From Zygnema cylindricum (Eukaryota > Streptophyta > Zygnematophyceae > Zygnematales > Zygnemataceae): DNA of 64,000 bases. Shown one piece after another: positions 51,600-62,916 of this stretch (position 1 is its first letter; every line of letters begins with the position of its first letter). The translations under genes and the position numbers were made by a program. The stretch covers positions 117,841-181,840 of the forward strand of contig JBBHKE010002410.1 in assembly GCA_037447655.1 (NCBI GenBank). Reading direction: 5' to 3'. The notes under the pieces are model-generated. The model searched no databases and was not told the DNA's origin. It saw nothing but the letters and a program-made list of their open reading frames with translations.

Positions 51600-53133
51600 A
51601 TGGCCAGTCTAGACGCTCCTTCTTGGAAATCTGCTACAGATGCAGAGTTTGCCTCCTTGCAGAAAAATGGGACTTGGGAACTTACCTCCCTTCCTCATGG
51701 CCGAAAGGTCATCGGTTCGAAGTGGGTCTTTCGTGTCAAGACAAAGGCAGATGGCACACTGGATCGCTACAAAGCTCGTTTCGTCGCAAAAGGCTTTCTG
51801 CAAACGGAAGGAGTAGATTCCAATGAAACCTACGCACCCGTCGCAAAATTTACCTCAATTCGTATCCTTCTTTCGCTTGCTGCTGCTCGCGACTGGAACA
51901 TCCATCATATGGATGTCCAGACTGCCTTCCTTTATGGTAAATTGGACGAGGAGATCTTTATCCGCCAACATGAAGGCTACATCTCGCCTGGTACAGAACA
52001 CCTCGTCTGCAGGCTCCTCAAATCTCTCTACGGTCTGAAACAAGCCCCTCGGGTCTGGAATAAGCACTTGGAAGCCGTTCTCCTCAAGGAGGGATTCCTC
52101 AAGCTTGATGCAGATTTTGGTCTCTTTCTTCGAGGTAAATCTGAATCCCTTATTATCTTAGTCATTTATGTCGGTGACCTTCTTCTAGCCAATCCCTCAC
52201 TTCCCCTCATTCATTTGGTCAAAACTATGCTTAACCTTCAATTTTCAATTACTGATTTGGGAGAGGTAGAATACTGTCTCGGTATTTTTGTTGGTCGAGA
52301 CCGCCCTTCCAAAACTCTTTTTTTATCTCAGGAAAAGTATATCACTGAAATTCTCACCCGTTTTTCCATGTTAGACTGCAATCCTATATCCACTCCTTTT
52401 GATCCCAATGTGAAACTCATTAAAAACTCTGGTGGGCCTGTCCACGGAGCTACTCATGATTTATATCGATCCATTGTGGGCAACCTGATGTATGCTATGA
52501 CATGCACCCGCCCAGATTTAGCTGTAGCTGTAGGACAGCTGAGTGAGTTTGTCTCTAACCCCACAGATACCCATCTCCTTGCTGCGAAGAGGGTTCTCCG
52601 GTACCTCTAAGGTACTAAGTCCCTCAAGCTCACCTTCTCTGGCTCCTCCTCTCCCAGTCTGGTTAGCTTCTGCGATGCCTATTGGGGAGGCGATTTCGAC
52701 TCTCGCCGCTCCACCACCGGTGTCTGCTTCGGTCTTAATGGAGCTCTCATCTCTTGGGCGTCCAAAAAGCAGCCCACGGTTGCTCTATTCTCCACCAAAG
52801 CGGAGTACATGGCTGCCACCCAAGCCACAAAAGAGGCTATGTTTTTTCAAGGTCTTCTCTCCAACCTCCACTTTCCTCGACCATCTGCCACTGTCATTTT
52901 CTGTCATTTTTTGCGACTCCCAGGGCGCCTTTGCCCTCATGAGTAACCCGGTGCATCACCAACGAACAAAACATATCGACATTCAATACCATTTCACTCG
53001 TGATGCTATTGTTGTTGGCCAGGTTACCTTCACTTATTGTTCCACCGCCCGGCAGCTGGCCGATTTCCTCACCAAGGCTCTTCCTCGGCCTCAGTTTGAA
53101 CAACATCGCCACTCTTTTGGCCTTCGCTTCTAA
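51600..53133 (+). pseudogene. Copia-6 reverse transcriptase and RNase H
   Basis: RT motifs are KWVFRVKTKADGTLDRYKAR, MDVQTAFLYGKLDEEIF and [12 protein letters not shown]. The catalytic box at 52167-52178 reads YVGD, with the first aspartate replaced by glycine, which should abolish synthesis. TAA at 52608 interrupts RYL-x-GT. RNase H continues (FCDAYWGGD, STKAEYMAATQATKEA). A 10-bp duplication (TCATTTTCTG, near 52891-52910) shifts the frame. The C-terminus (CDSQGAFALMSNP, KHIDIQYHF, DFLTKALPRPQF) ends at 53133. Confidence 0.95.
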
Positions 53134-53148
53134 CAAAGCGGGGGGGAT

Positions 53149-53602
53149 TTGGACTTAGCCCTTTGTTGAAATCTTTTCTTGTTTTTCTTAGTTAACTCTG
53201 TTTTACTTAATAACGAAAACTAGCATTCTAGTTTACGTTATTTAGTTAGCTCCTTTATTCCAGTTTACATTATTAAGTCAGTTTTCCTTTTATGTTCTTT
53301 TAGCTTAATTTAAAACGTCTAGCTTAGCATCTAGTGCCAGATCCGATCCTAAGCTGTCCACCGCCTACTTAGAGATCTTCTCTCTTGCCCTTTCGAAATT
53401 ATGTGTTAGATGACCTTTCAGGTCCCCTACGGTCTTTAAACTTTGAGAAGTCACTTCGTGACATTCTCTGCTCTACTTTACTGCCTAAATCTTTTGTATC
53501 AATCACCTCTTAATCAAAACAATTTGTTTTGCTCTCTCTTTTGTCTTTTTCACTTTTACTTTCCTTCCTACTTTATCTGCTGCCATGTCATCCACTGCAA
53601 TA
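53149..53602 (+). repeat. Copia-6 3' LTR
   Basis: Follows the polypurine tract AAAGCGGGGGGGAT. It matches the 5' LTR from TTGGACTTAGCC to CACTGCAATA. The first bases differ from the 5' LTR (ATTTGGAC against TGTTGGAC). Confidence 0.9.
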
Positions 53603-53765
53603 GGGAGGGGGAGAGGGGGAGAGGGAGAGAGGGGGAGAGGGGGAGAGGGGGAGAGGGGGAGAGAGGGAGGGGGGGAGGGGGGTAGTGGGGGAGGGGGGGT
53701 AGGGGGGTAGTGGGGGAGGTGGTGAGGGGGAGGGAGAGGGAGAGGGAGAGGGAGAGGGAGGCTAA
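53603..53765. repeat. G-rich tract, (GGGGAGA)n-like
   Basis: Purine-only, many GGGG runs, starting right at the LTR end. It could form G-quadruplexes on the top strand. It is opposite in strand sense to the C-rich left flank. Confidence 0.95.
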
Positions 53766-55490
53766 AGGTCGGAATGGCGGATATCAACTATGTGCGCAGA
53801 GTTACAAAGAGGTAAGTCTTTTAATCACCGGCCATCGTCGTCCTTTATCAAGTGAAGGCCTAAAGCTTGAGAATTCGAAATGGCGACAAAGATACCCTGG
53901 TGGTAGGAGGCTGAAACGAGGGTTAGGGAAGGGCTACCAAGTCCTTTAACTTAAAATAACGTCAAGCCAAATCACATAAAAAGTTGTCAAGATAAAGGTC
54001 CATTGTCCCATTTAGCTCCAAAGTAAAAGGTATGAAGTTGTCAACTGGTTCTTTGTGCAAGTAATTGCGTCCTTTGGAGGTCGTTGCTTCTCTATCCGTA
54101 ACAGAAAGAGCATCACAAAATTCTTCCTTCTTAATGTAATGTGAGTGTGAAACGACTGTGACACTAGGGAATAAATGGTGTTGCGCAGAGGACAACCAAT
54201 TGTTTCGAAACGAAAAATAACTAGAACAAAAGGTTTGATTTCTTACATTGTATCCGCAAGACTATTATTTATGATACATTGTTTATCATCTTGAAAGGCT
54301 CCATCTCTCTAAACACTTCGAATCCATTAAGAGAAAGTCACACAAAATACTATTCACATACACGAGATTGTCTACTTTTTTAGTTGGGGAATTTCGAAGG
54401 AGGTAAAACGCACTGCTTTTAGGATGGATTCTTCATTTGAGAATTTAAAATAATATCGTACACAATGTAGTTTTGAGCCACTGACTTTTTAACTAAGCAC
54501 AAACGCTGATCATTTCAATCACTGTTAATGATTACTTTCGCACTAAAGTTAATTACTATTGCGACAATGATATGTTTATAAGGTAAAAGTTTATTTTCTT
54601 GTCATATTCTAAAGGCAACTCACGTTGTCGACTAGCGGTTAATAACCTAACACTTAGTGAGCTAGGACAGAAAAACACGATCGATATAAGCGTTTGGTTG
54701 TCACCAACCGATTACCTCTATGGCAACTTTTTTGACATTTTGTTCTCGATTGATTTTATCTTGGGCACTTGAGTTAATGGTGTCATTTGAGCGATAAAAT
54801 CAACGGGGATAAGTAAAACGACCACCAAAATTCGAATTTGTCCTTCCGTAACATAGTTTTTGAAAATATTATGAGCAAAAACATATTATACTGCATGTAT
54901 AAGCAAAATAAACAATTACATTTTGCACTCTATATGTGGGTATATTATACAAATTTCAGGTGCAAACACCATGTGAAGTACACGATTTAACTTAAAAATT
55001 GAAACTAAAACCTCAAGAGTGTGATTACCCTAACATATGTACAAACATGAAATAACGCTTGCAATAAACATTGTAACTTTTAAATGGTCATTTGAAATAC
55101 AATGCACACTTGAAGAATGACATGAGATCCAAAGTTAATCTATGCAAAGTAAACAAAAGGTACAATAAACAACCAGCTTAGTTATTGCAAAAGTTGTTTT
55201 TTTTAACTTTGTCACCAACGAGTTTTGATTTAATGAACAATTATATGAAACAAAACTAGGGAAAACAAATGCTTCTACTGCAAAATCATCGACGGTCTAC
55301 CACCTAGGTTTTTGGTTTACCACCTAGATTCAAGGAACAAAAGTAAAAGAAAAAAAAATTTTTCCAAACACAATGAATAAGAAAATGACGGGCTAGCTCA
55401 AAAAAAGAGGGATTTGACACCACCTAGTAAATCATGCCCCCAAAAACAAACGTGACTGCTCCAGATGTTTGCTCACAAGTACAAACCTAA
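53766..55490. other. AT-rich DNA without recognised genes
   Basis: A tiny frame ATGGCGGATATC... at 53774 runs 12 codons to a donor AGAG|GTAAGT at 53811. No continuing exon was found, so it is not called as a gene. Confidence 0.4.
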
Positions 55491-55499
55491 AAATGAACA

Positions 55500-56470
55500 A
55501 AAGTGGGTTAAACCGAGATTGGAATGAATGTAAAAAAAAGTGGAATAATCTAACCAATGAGTTCAAAAAAATTAGAGACCATGGTTTTAAAAGCGCCAAC
55601 ACCTTTTACTTTAGCAGGCAATAAAAAAACAAACAATGGTATTAGTTGATAAAACGGAAACATTAATGCCCATAAAAGGTTTTGTGAACTCTAAGGTCAC
55701 TTGGGATTCGGTGACAATCCACCGAGGGGTGACGATCCACCGACGGTTGACAATAATTTGGATGAAGTAAGAAAACGTATTCAACCATGCGAAAAAAGAA
55801 ACGAGATGTACGTAAGATTAAACAAAAAAAATCCTCGCATATTGTGGAAGAATTTGTGAAATGTCATAAGACTCCACTGGAAAAGGTATTTTGTATTGTT
55901 TTTCCATTGTTTTTCCAGTACAATCTTATAACATTTCACCAAATTCTTCCACCATATGCGAATAATTTTACTGTTAAACCTTGCGTACACCTCGTTTTTT
56001 TTCCCTTGAATCAATACTTATCTCTATGCGAAGAGAATCTCATCTTTTGCTTTATCTTCTCTATCTTTCTTTTTATTTTCGTCACTAGCGTTTTTTTTAG
56101 ATCCATTCTCGTCTTTAAAATTTCCTTTTGCAATTGCTTTACTTATTGTGTATTTTTGGCTCGTTGAGTTCTCTTTCAACACTATCTTTTTTTTCCCAAA
56201 TTATTATTGGTCTTCGATGGATCGTCAACGATATCCCATTTGATATTAGGGTTCACTACATCCCTCATGTGAAGCTATATTTCTATTTCATCAAACAATA
56301 CCTTTGACAAAGAAAAGGCAAACCGTTGCTTGTTCTGAATTTTTTTTCCATGGTAAAATAAAAGGCGACGTGGCTTTTAAAACCATGGTTCCTATTTTTT
56401 TTTAAATCATTGGTTAGATTATTATATTTTTTTTACCTCCACTACAATCTCAATTTACACCACTCTCTTT
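55500..56470. repeat. Large imperfect inverted repeat carrying trihelix-domain fragments
   Basis: Left arm about 55500-55893 and right arm about 55910-56470 are diverged inverted copies that pair along most of their length. Clear blocks are AATAATCTAACCAATGA (55547) and its complement near 56410, CATGGTTTTAAAAGC (55583) and its complement near 56372, and a ~100-bp inner arm pair 55788-55893/55910-56010. One arm encodes, on the plus strand, WNECKKKWNNLTNEFKKI followed by RDHGFKS. This resembles the third-helix part of Myb/SANT trihelix domains as found in plant GT factors and in the accessory protein of PIF/Harbinger transposons. Confidence 0.65.
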
Positions 56471-57580
56471 CATTACTTCCATTCTCCAACCTTACTCACA
56501 AAATTGTTTTTGCATTTGCATTCGACTGATGCAGGAATAACTGCTTTTCCTCTCGATTCACCTCTCGATTCACCACCTCTATTTTAAATGCCTCCGACCC
56601 TGAAATAGCTCTCGCTCTCCACTTTTTGTCTCACACGTAAAATTATTTTTCTCTTTTGGAGTTCCGTTTTTTTTTTTTTTGTCATCTTCTTCCATTTCCC
56701 TTGTTTTTCGACGTCGTTCTCCATTTCGGTGGGATCAATACGATCATTTTGGAGGAAAGTTGTGTTGATAGGGTTGAAGTTTCATAAATAGGTGATGTTG
56801 CAACCAATGGATGTTGAGAAAACATGGGAGTTGATTGTAAAAGTCTTTCTTCTGGTAATCGAATATTTTCTCAAACGATAACAACTGGAATGCTTGACAT
56901 AAAATGTGGAATCTTTGATTGTTGACAAAGACATTACGAGGGGAAAATGGGCATATTTATAGTAGTTGTGTGTATCAAGAATGGTGAAAAGAGATAAAAT
57001 TGTGAGAAGCAATAACAAAGGTATAGTTACGGGCTGGTTTGGGGGTGTGATTTTAAAAAACATGGAGGAAGGAACCACGGGTTGAGTTTAAGCGTATTCG
57101 TTAGAAAAGGTGGTTTCAAAGAGTAATTTGTGTCGGTGAAAAGCTCGTTTCTCTTGTTATCGCGTGGAGGCTAAGGATCTCGCATTTCATTTCTTGATAT
57201 GTTATCTGTGAGGGGTGTGATAAAGATTGGGAAAAACAAAAGTTGCAAGTTATCATATTGCCACAACAAAATGAAATGTAAATTCAAATTTCAAATTTAA
57301 ACATAAATTTTATAAATGTATAAATTCATATGTTTTGTCAAAAACCCATTCGCTTTGTAATGCGCAATCTATAACTAAAATATTTACCATTTTCAACACC
57401 CTCAAAAGTTAACGTAAAATTATCAAAATTTAAACATATAAACAAAAATAAAAAAGTTAATTATACTTAAAAACTTATCAATTCGAAAGAAAAAAATTAC
57501 ACCATACCAATTCAATATATAACTTAATTCAACGATTCTAAATGGTATCGATGATTGTATTATAGTTTGTCGTTAAAGAG
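56471..57580. other. AT-rich DNA without recognised genes
   Basis: No gene or repeat identified. A reading frame at 56782-57078 (minus) has no recognisable motif. Confidence 0.4.
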
Positions 57581-57675
57581 ATAACATAACATAATACAAC
57601 ATAGCACAACATAACAAAACATAACACAACATAACATAACATAATACAATACAACACAACACAACACAACACAAT
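57581..57675. repeat. Pentanucleotide-type repeat (ACATA/ACACA)
   Basis: About 19 degenerate 5-bp units of the form ACAWA/ACACA. Confidence 0.9.
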
Positions 57676-57934
57676 GTTTTGAGTGAACAAAATCATATGT
57701 GAAATGCTTTGTAATTGGGTTACTTTAACACACTCCGAAAGTGTTAAATCTTGTTATTTATGACACAACATTAAAGAACAACCTTCATCATTTACGTTGA
57801 AACTACAAAAAAGTAGGTTTTATCTATCTCTAATATTTATTGTAAACTTTTAATCACATGGAGTCACTTTAGAATTTTATGGCACTACAAAAATAATAAA
57901 AAAACATTCAAAAAAACGTTTAAAAGGGTCTTAC

Positions 57935-57997
57935 CGTTGCAATGATAGTCGTTGCGTGCGCTGGTTGATCCGCGCCACTTATATACAAAGAGGTCTT
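57935..57997 (-). other. Isolated candidate exon
   Basis: A 63-bp GC-rich island in AT-rich DNA. On the minus strand it is open in one frame (KTSLYISGADQPAHATTIIAT), with AG before it and a good donor ACG|GTAAGA after it. No neighbouring exons or family recognised. Confidence 0.2.
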
Positions 57998-58019
57998 CTT
58001 GACTTATAACATTTTTATC

Positions 58020-58550
58020 AAATCTGCAAATGTGCAAAAATCCGTACCCTAATAGATTTTATAACTCGTAACTTTAAAAATTAGGATTTTGAAATTAAAG
58101 TTGAAAATAAAAGGCTCTAAGATCATGAAATAGAACATTGTTGTGCTCGTGAAATAGAAGATTACAGCTCAACAATTACAAGCCAAGTCTACAAAATTTA
58201 GGGTTCATAAACTCAAAAATAAAGGTTTTCAAATTAACATTTTGAGATTAGAGTTGAGATTTAGAGTCAAATTTGATAATTAAAGCTTTAAATTTAGAGG
58301 GTAGGTATTCAAAATTCAGGGCATTTACATCACTTCTCTTAAAATGTGCAAACGACCATTGAAAAATTGGTACCAAAATGTAAGGACCACAAATTCAAAA
58401 ATCCTGGTTTTTGAGATTAATAATCAAAAATTAGGGTTCAGCTTTACCTAGCATGAATTTAAAGATTATAGCTCAAAATTTAGAGGTTAGGTCTCGGAAG
58501 TTAGGGCTCAAAATTTTAGAATTTAGGGTGAAATTGTCCAAATTAGAGAG
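58020..58550. repeat. Degenerate AT-rich repeat with TTAGGG-like units
   Basis: ATTTAGGG/ATTAGGG-like heptamers recur about every 30-100 bp (near 58195, 58428, 58497, 58519) amid variants such as TTTAGAG and TTCAGGG, in a monotonous A/T/G background. Confidence 0.5.
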
Positions 58551-58554
58551 TAGT

Positions 58555-58795
58555 TAAAAACATAAATTACAAAACAAGAAAAGAAAAAGAAAACAGAGGC
58601 TAACAAAAGAAAGCATTAAGAAATTGCGGGATAAAGAAAGAAAAAACTAAGAGAAAAAAAAGTAAAAAAAAGAGGAAGAAAAAAATAAAAGAAAAAATAA
58701 AGAAAAGAAAAAAAAACAAAAAGAAAAAAATAAAACAAGATAAAAAGTAAAGGAAAAAAAAGCAAAAGAAAATAGAATTGAGAATTTAAATAGTA
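58555..58795. repeat. Purine-rich (GAAAAA)n-like tract
   Basis: About 240 bp, almost all A and G on the top strand. Confidence 0.9.
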
Positions 58796-58921
58796 TAAAA
58801 GTAAATCTTTAAACACAGATTTTAATTTGCTTTGAGGTTCACGAACCCTAAAATACCTTCTGCGATGTTCGATAAAAGACACTCTTATTTTTACCTTCTA
58901 CGGGTTACGCAAACTCCTTAC

Positions 58922-59382
58922 ATTTATTGAAAGTGAGACGTGACCCAAGACGTGGAGCGTGAGATTTATTGAAAGTGAGACGTGACCCAAGACGTGGAGC
59001 GTGAGATTTATTGAAAGTGAGACGTGACCCAAGACGTGGAGCGTGAGATTTATTGAAAGTGAGACGTGACCCAAGACGTGGAGCGTGAGATTTATTGAAA
59101 GTGAGACGTGACCCAAGACGTGGAGCGTGAGATTTATTGAAAGTGAGACGTGACCCAAGACGTGGAGCGTGAGATTTATTGAAAGTGAGACGTGACCCAA
59201 GACGTGGAGCGTGAGATTTATTGAAAGTGAGACGTGACCCAAGACGTGGAGCGTGAGATTTATTGAAAGTGAGACGTGACCCAAGACGTGGAGCGTGAGA
59301 TTTATTGAAAGTGAGACGTGACCCAAGACGTGGAGCGTGAGATTTATTGAAAGTGAGACGTGACCCAAGACGTGGAGCGTGA
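58922..59382. repeat. 42-bp minisatellite, 11 copies
   Basis: Copies start at 58922 and every 42 bp to 59342, apparently identical. Each unit holds two ACGTG cores (GAGACGTGACC and AGACGTGGAG). The period is a multiple of three, so an artefactual 204-residue reading frame runs through it on the minus strand. It ends about 0.8 kb upstream of the RING-CH gene start. Confidence 0.97.
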
Positions 59383-60207
59383 AAAACGAAACGGGGAAGA
59401 GTTTGAGGGAAAGGTAGAGTAGAAATGCGTTTTCGTGGATTTCAATTTTGCGAGATGACATTGGTTGTCTGCAGGAAAAAATTGAAGTACAAAATTTAAG
59501 TACAGGTCGCAAACAAACAAACGTTTTTTTTGTTCATGCCAAAAGTTTCCCAAATTGGTGTGGCACGTTCATGGAAACATTCGTTGTTTGAGCGATTCTA
59601 AAACGAAAGTCAACCTCTTCGTTAGGCCTGTTTCATTTTTTTTTTATGAGTTAGGATTCGCCTGCCCGTGGGTCGAAAAGATTAAAACGCCAAAATAAAC
59701 ACAAAAGATTACAAAATTGAGGTGCATTCAAATTATCACGATGGCGTTCATTGATTTGGCAATTTGTTCGTACGCCAAAAGTTGCAATTTGTTCGTACGG
59801 CAAAAAAAAATCTCCGACGCATCCCGCGGGCCAATCGATCAATAAAATCGACGGCCGTCAATCTAGCCGCCGATCGGCAATCATTTTTTTTTCTTATAGA
59901 CTGCCCTTTGACCGTTTTCTTGCGTGCCCCGCCGATGACGGTCGCAGACTGACTGACGGCTGACCGCTGACGGCGGACGTAAAGTCGCCTGTCAGGAATT
60001 TACGCCGTACCGACAAGAGCGGTAAATCCACGGCGACTCGTTTCAGCACTTGCATCTCTTTTCTAATGCTATAACTTGTAAGCCAATGTGATAAAGTACT
60101 TTTCATTTCCGTGCAACCTATCTGATGACGCGTGGAGAGTCAGATGGCTGAAACGGCCCCTGGTTAACAGTTAGGGTCCAGTGAAAGATCAGAATCTCTT
60201 AATTCTT

Positions 60208-61856
60208 ATGAAAGGTAGGGGAACGATGTCAGGAAGTGGATTATGGAGAGATCAAGTTAATATTGCTATTGATCCATCACGATCCTTCGGCAGTAATGCG
60301 AGTTCAGGATCTTGCAGGTAAGTCAATCTATAAATAATAAGTTTTTTTCAACAGGTTTTGATTGATTGGATGAGAAGCTGCCAGGGGGAAAAAGGTAATA
60401 GGAATCTTATAGCTGGAAATAGTGCCTTCCTTCCACAAGCTTACAGCAGGTAGGAAGGAAAAGGTTTAGGGTTTAAGAAAGGAAATGAGACTTTGTTACG
60501 AATGTTTGAAGGCCCCAGGGAAGAACTTCAGTCAGCTGATACGATTTATGAGATTGTTAAGTATGAATCAATAAAACTATGGCATGGAAATAGTAATATG
60601 ATAATAGCCAATATTAGCTGGAAATGTATTTTTGTCTACCGCGTTGGATCGCAGAGTATGTCAAGAAAGGGGACTTGAACGTTTGGAGCCGTTGGGATGT
60701 GAATGCAAAGGCGAGATGAAATACGTGCATCGATCCTGTATACTGCGATGGTTTACAACTCGAAAAAGCAACATTTGCGAGATATGCTTGTAGGTTCACA
60801 ACATTGATGAAGAAGAGTATCCAGAGTGTTTAGCAGTTATCCATTTTGTATCTCACGGAAATGTTTATGTGATGTTCGCAATTTCCAATGTGTTTGACTA
60901 TAGCCTCATGCACTGCATTTTACTGGGATTTGAATCGCAAACTATTTTTTTATTGTTGTCCTGTGTCAATGCTTTATGTCCAATTGATGAGTTTGCAAAA
61001 GATCCTTTTATCCATGAAGGGGGACAATTCTGCTACTTTTATGAAGCACAACTCATCGGTTTCTTAAAACGTCCTTTAATGCAATACATGGTCTGAATAT
61101 TGGCGCAGAAAACCGGCGAAGAACTTTATTTTGATTCCTGACCCTGTTCAGGTGAGCCTTTGCTACTTAACTTATATTGTTTGCCAACTCAGTTGCATGG
61201 TTGTGGTGGCAAGCAAATATGTAAATATCCAAAAACTATTGGTGTCTTCTTTGGCCTTGTGTTAAAGCATATCTCCTATATGACCCAGTCTATAAAGGAA
61301 GAATTTCAATCTTTTATATGGACACTCGAGTGCGTGGTTCACAGTTAAATTTGTCATGTACGTATGCACATAGGGTTGTAATTTGTCGCACACTATCCAA
61401 CCAACTCCGGGGATAAAAAAAACAAAAAACTAAACAAGAAAAGCTATCCATATATCCATTTTAGTTATGACTCTAATCTATTTTTAATCTGCTCAATTTT
61501 TTACCCTCTTGCCAAATAGGCTCTAATGTATGCATAAATGCTTATAAGACGTTTTCCTCATGTGCCTTTCTTTTCTATCGGTTATCTGTTTTATCTGTTC
61601 AACGTGAAATTGTTACTACGGATAGGCCACCCAGGTTCCAACCCGCAGATACAGCCAGTCCTCTGGAAGCATACCAGCAGCAGACGTACGGCTCATGCGT
61701 GTTCGACAGCTCTGCATGTATGCCGGTGTACTCGCGATTATCCTCGCGGTAGCCTGCATTTGTAGCATAGGTATCTTCTTATACACAATCCTTGTAAAAT
61801 CCGCACCAGGCAATGGCATGGAGCAATCGCATTGTCAAGGACCGGACGGCTGCTGA
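60208..61856 (+). CDS. RING-CH (MARCH-type) membrane E3 ubiquitin ligase, 4 exons, 169 residues
   Basis: Exons 60208-60317, 60655-60789, 61109-61151 and 61635-61856, with GT-AG introns of 337, 319 and 483 bp. The joined coding length is 510 nt with no internal stop. Joining exons 1 and 2 (phase 2) restores the first zinc ligand pair: SGSC-R|VC. The domain, residues ~36-81, fits C-x2-C-x12-C-x-C-x7-H-x2-C-x12-C-x2-C, the RING-CH signature, with CEC, KYVHRSC, RW and CEIC. Exon 3 adds LKPAKNFILIPDPVQ. Exon 4 has a polar stretch, then one hydrophobic membrane segment (about residues 124-150, LCMYAGVLAIILA...) and a short tail ending GPDGC. Such proteins sit in endomembranes and ubiquitinate membrane cargo. 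ATG 60208 is the first in frame after an upstream TAG; ATG 60226 is an alternative. Many relatives have two membrane segments; this one shows one. Confidence 0.85.
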
Positions 61857-62916
61857 AGTTTAGACTTTTAAGATTATTTTTTTGATTCTTTAATTTAGCC
61901 AAGAAAGATTTGTTGTTATTTTGCTAGAGATGAGAGAACATGCAATAACCTAAGAATAGATAAATTTGACCACAAAGGATATCACATCGACGACAAGTGA
62001 CATCGAGGGACGTGTCGTATCTGATACGTCACAACAAAAACTTAATTAGCCGGAAATCCACTAGAGATCTGTCAGATTTTAGATCCTACTACTTCTGAAC
62101 TAGAGTTAACCAACAAAAGCTCAAATTGTTGTCTATAATAGTTTTGATACACAAAAAAAATAAGAGACAATTCTGAAAAGGCTAAACTTCAGGAAACGAA
62201 AAAAAGTTGTTCGACGTTCTTGTTTTGCCAGCAATCACAAAGACAGTATGCAACATATCTCTTGTTGCTCTCGCTAAAACCAAAATGCTTAAATTCTAAT
62301 TTGTTCGTTGTTTATATTATTAAGACTAGTCACCACACAACAGGATTAACAGTTACAACTGTTCACTAAAATTCTTTCAAGCAGGTCAGAGACGGAGGTG
62401 AATAAATAGTTGCAATACAAATCCGTGGCAAAGATGAATCATCCCAAAACAAATGCCTGTCCACTTGTCCTCACATTCTCTTAAGGGTTCCAGGGTTTTT
62501 TAGGGCCTTTTAAGGAAGTGAAGACAAGTTCTTTAACACTTGAGCACTGGAGTGTAGGTTTTCTTTGTTTTTTCATTACCTTTTAATCCAAAAACTGACA
62601 CGGGAAATGCTGTTGCTAGGAGTTAAAAACAGTGGTCAAAATTTGCAACCACTATCATACCAATTTCACTACCCGAAAAATAATCAACGGCGTAGCACAA
62701 GCTTGAAAAGAGATAATTTTGGTGTTTTTATATTTCGACGTCCTTCACAAATAGTTTATATTCAAATTCTTGAAATTAAAAAACATACTGCACATTTCAC
62801 TGGCAGGAACCTGCTGAAGAAGCGTTCCTTGCATTAATGATGAGACTGTTCTAAACTCTAATTACACATCTAGTTACAGAATCTAATCTATTAAAACTAA
62901 AGCAGAAACTGACATC
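61857..62916. other. Intergenic DNA between two convergent genes
   Basis: AT-rich; serves both 3' ends. No gene or repeat recognised. Confidence 0.5.

Larger units (their letters stand above)
48373..53602 (+). mobile_element. Copia-6: nearly full-length copia element, inactive
   Basis: 5' LTR 48373-48828, internal region 48829-53148, 3' LTR 53149-53602. The LTRs differ at roughly 17 of about 455 positions by eye. Gag, protease, integrase, RT and RNase H are all present in order in one frame after gag, but carry three in-frame stops, a gag frameshift, two short tandem duplications and a mutated RT active site. It is a different subfamily from the long-LTR copies. Confidence 0.95.

Noticed and set aside
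58922-59382. CRISPR array
   Set aside because: The repeats are directly adjacent with no unique spacers, and the genome is eukaryotic.
58898-59512. 204-residue minus-strand reading frame with 14-residue repeats
   Set aside because: It is the 42-bp minisatellite read in a frame that happens to be open because 42 is divisible by three.
61538-61765. 75-residue plus-strand frame overlapping RING-CH exon 4
   Set aside because: Wrong frame. The frame continuing from exon 3 through the acceptor at 61634 encodes the membrane segment and ends at 61856.
60208-61856. Viral origin of the RING-CH gene (herpesvirus and poxvirus homologues exist)
   Set aside because: Four exons with host-type introns and no viral neighbours make it an ordinary host gene.
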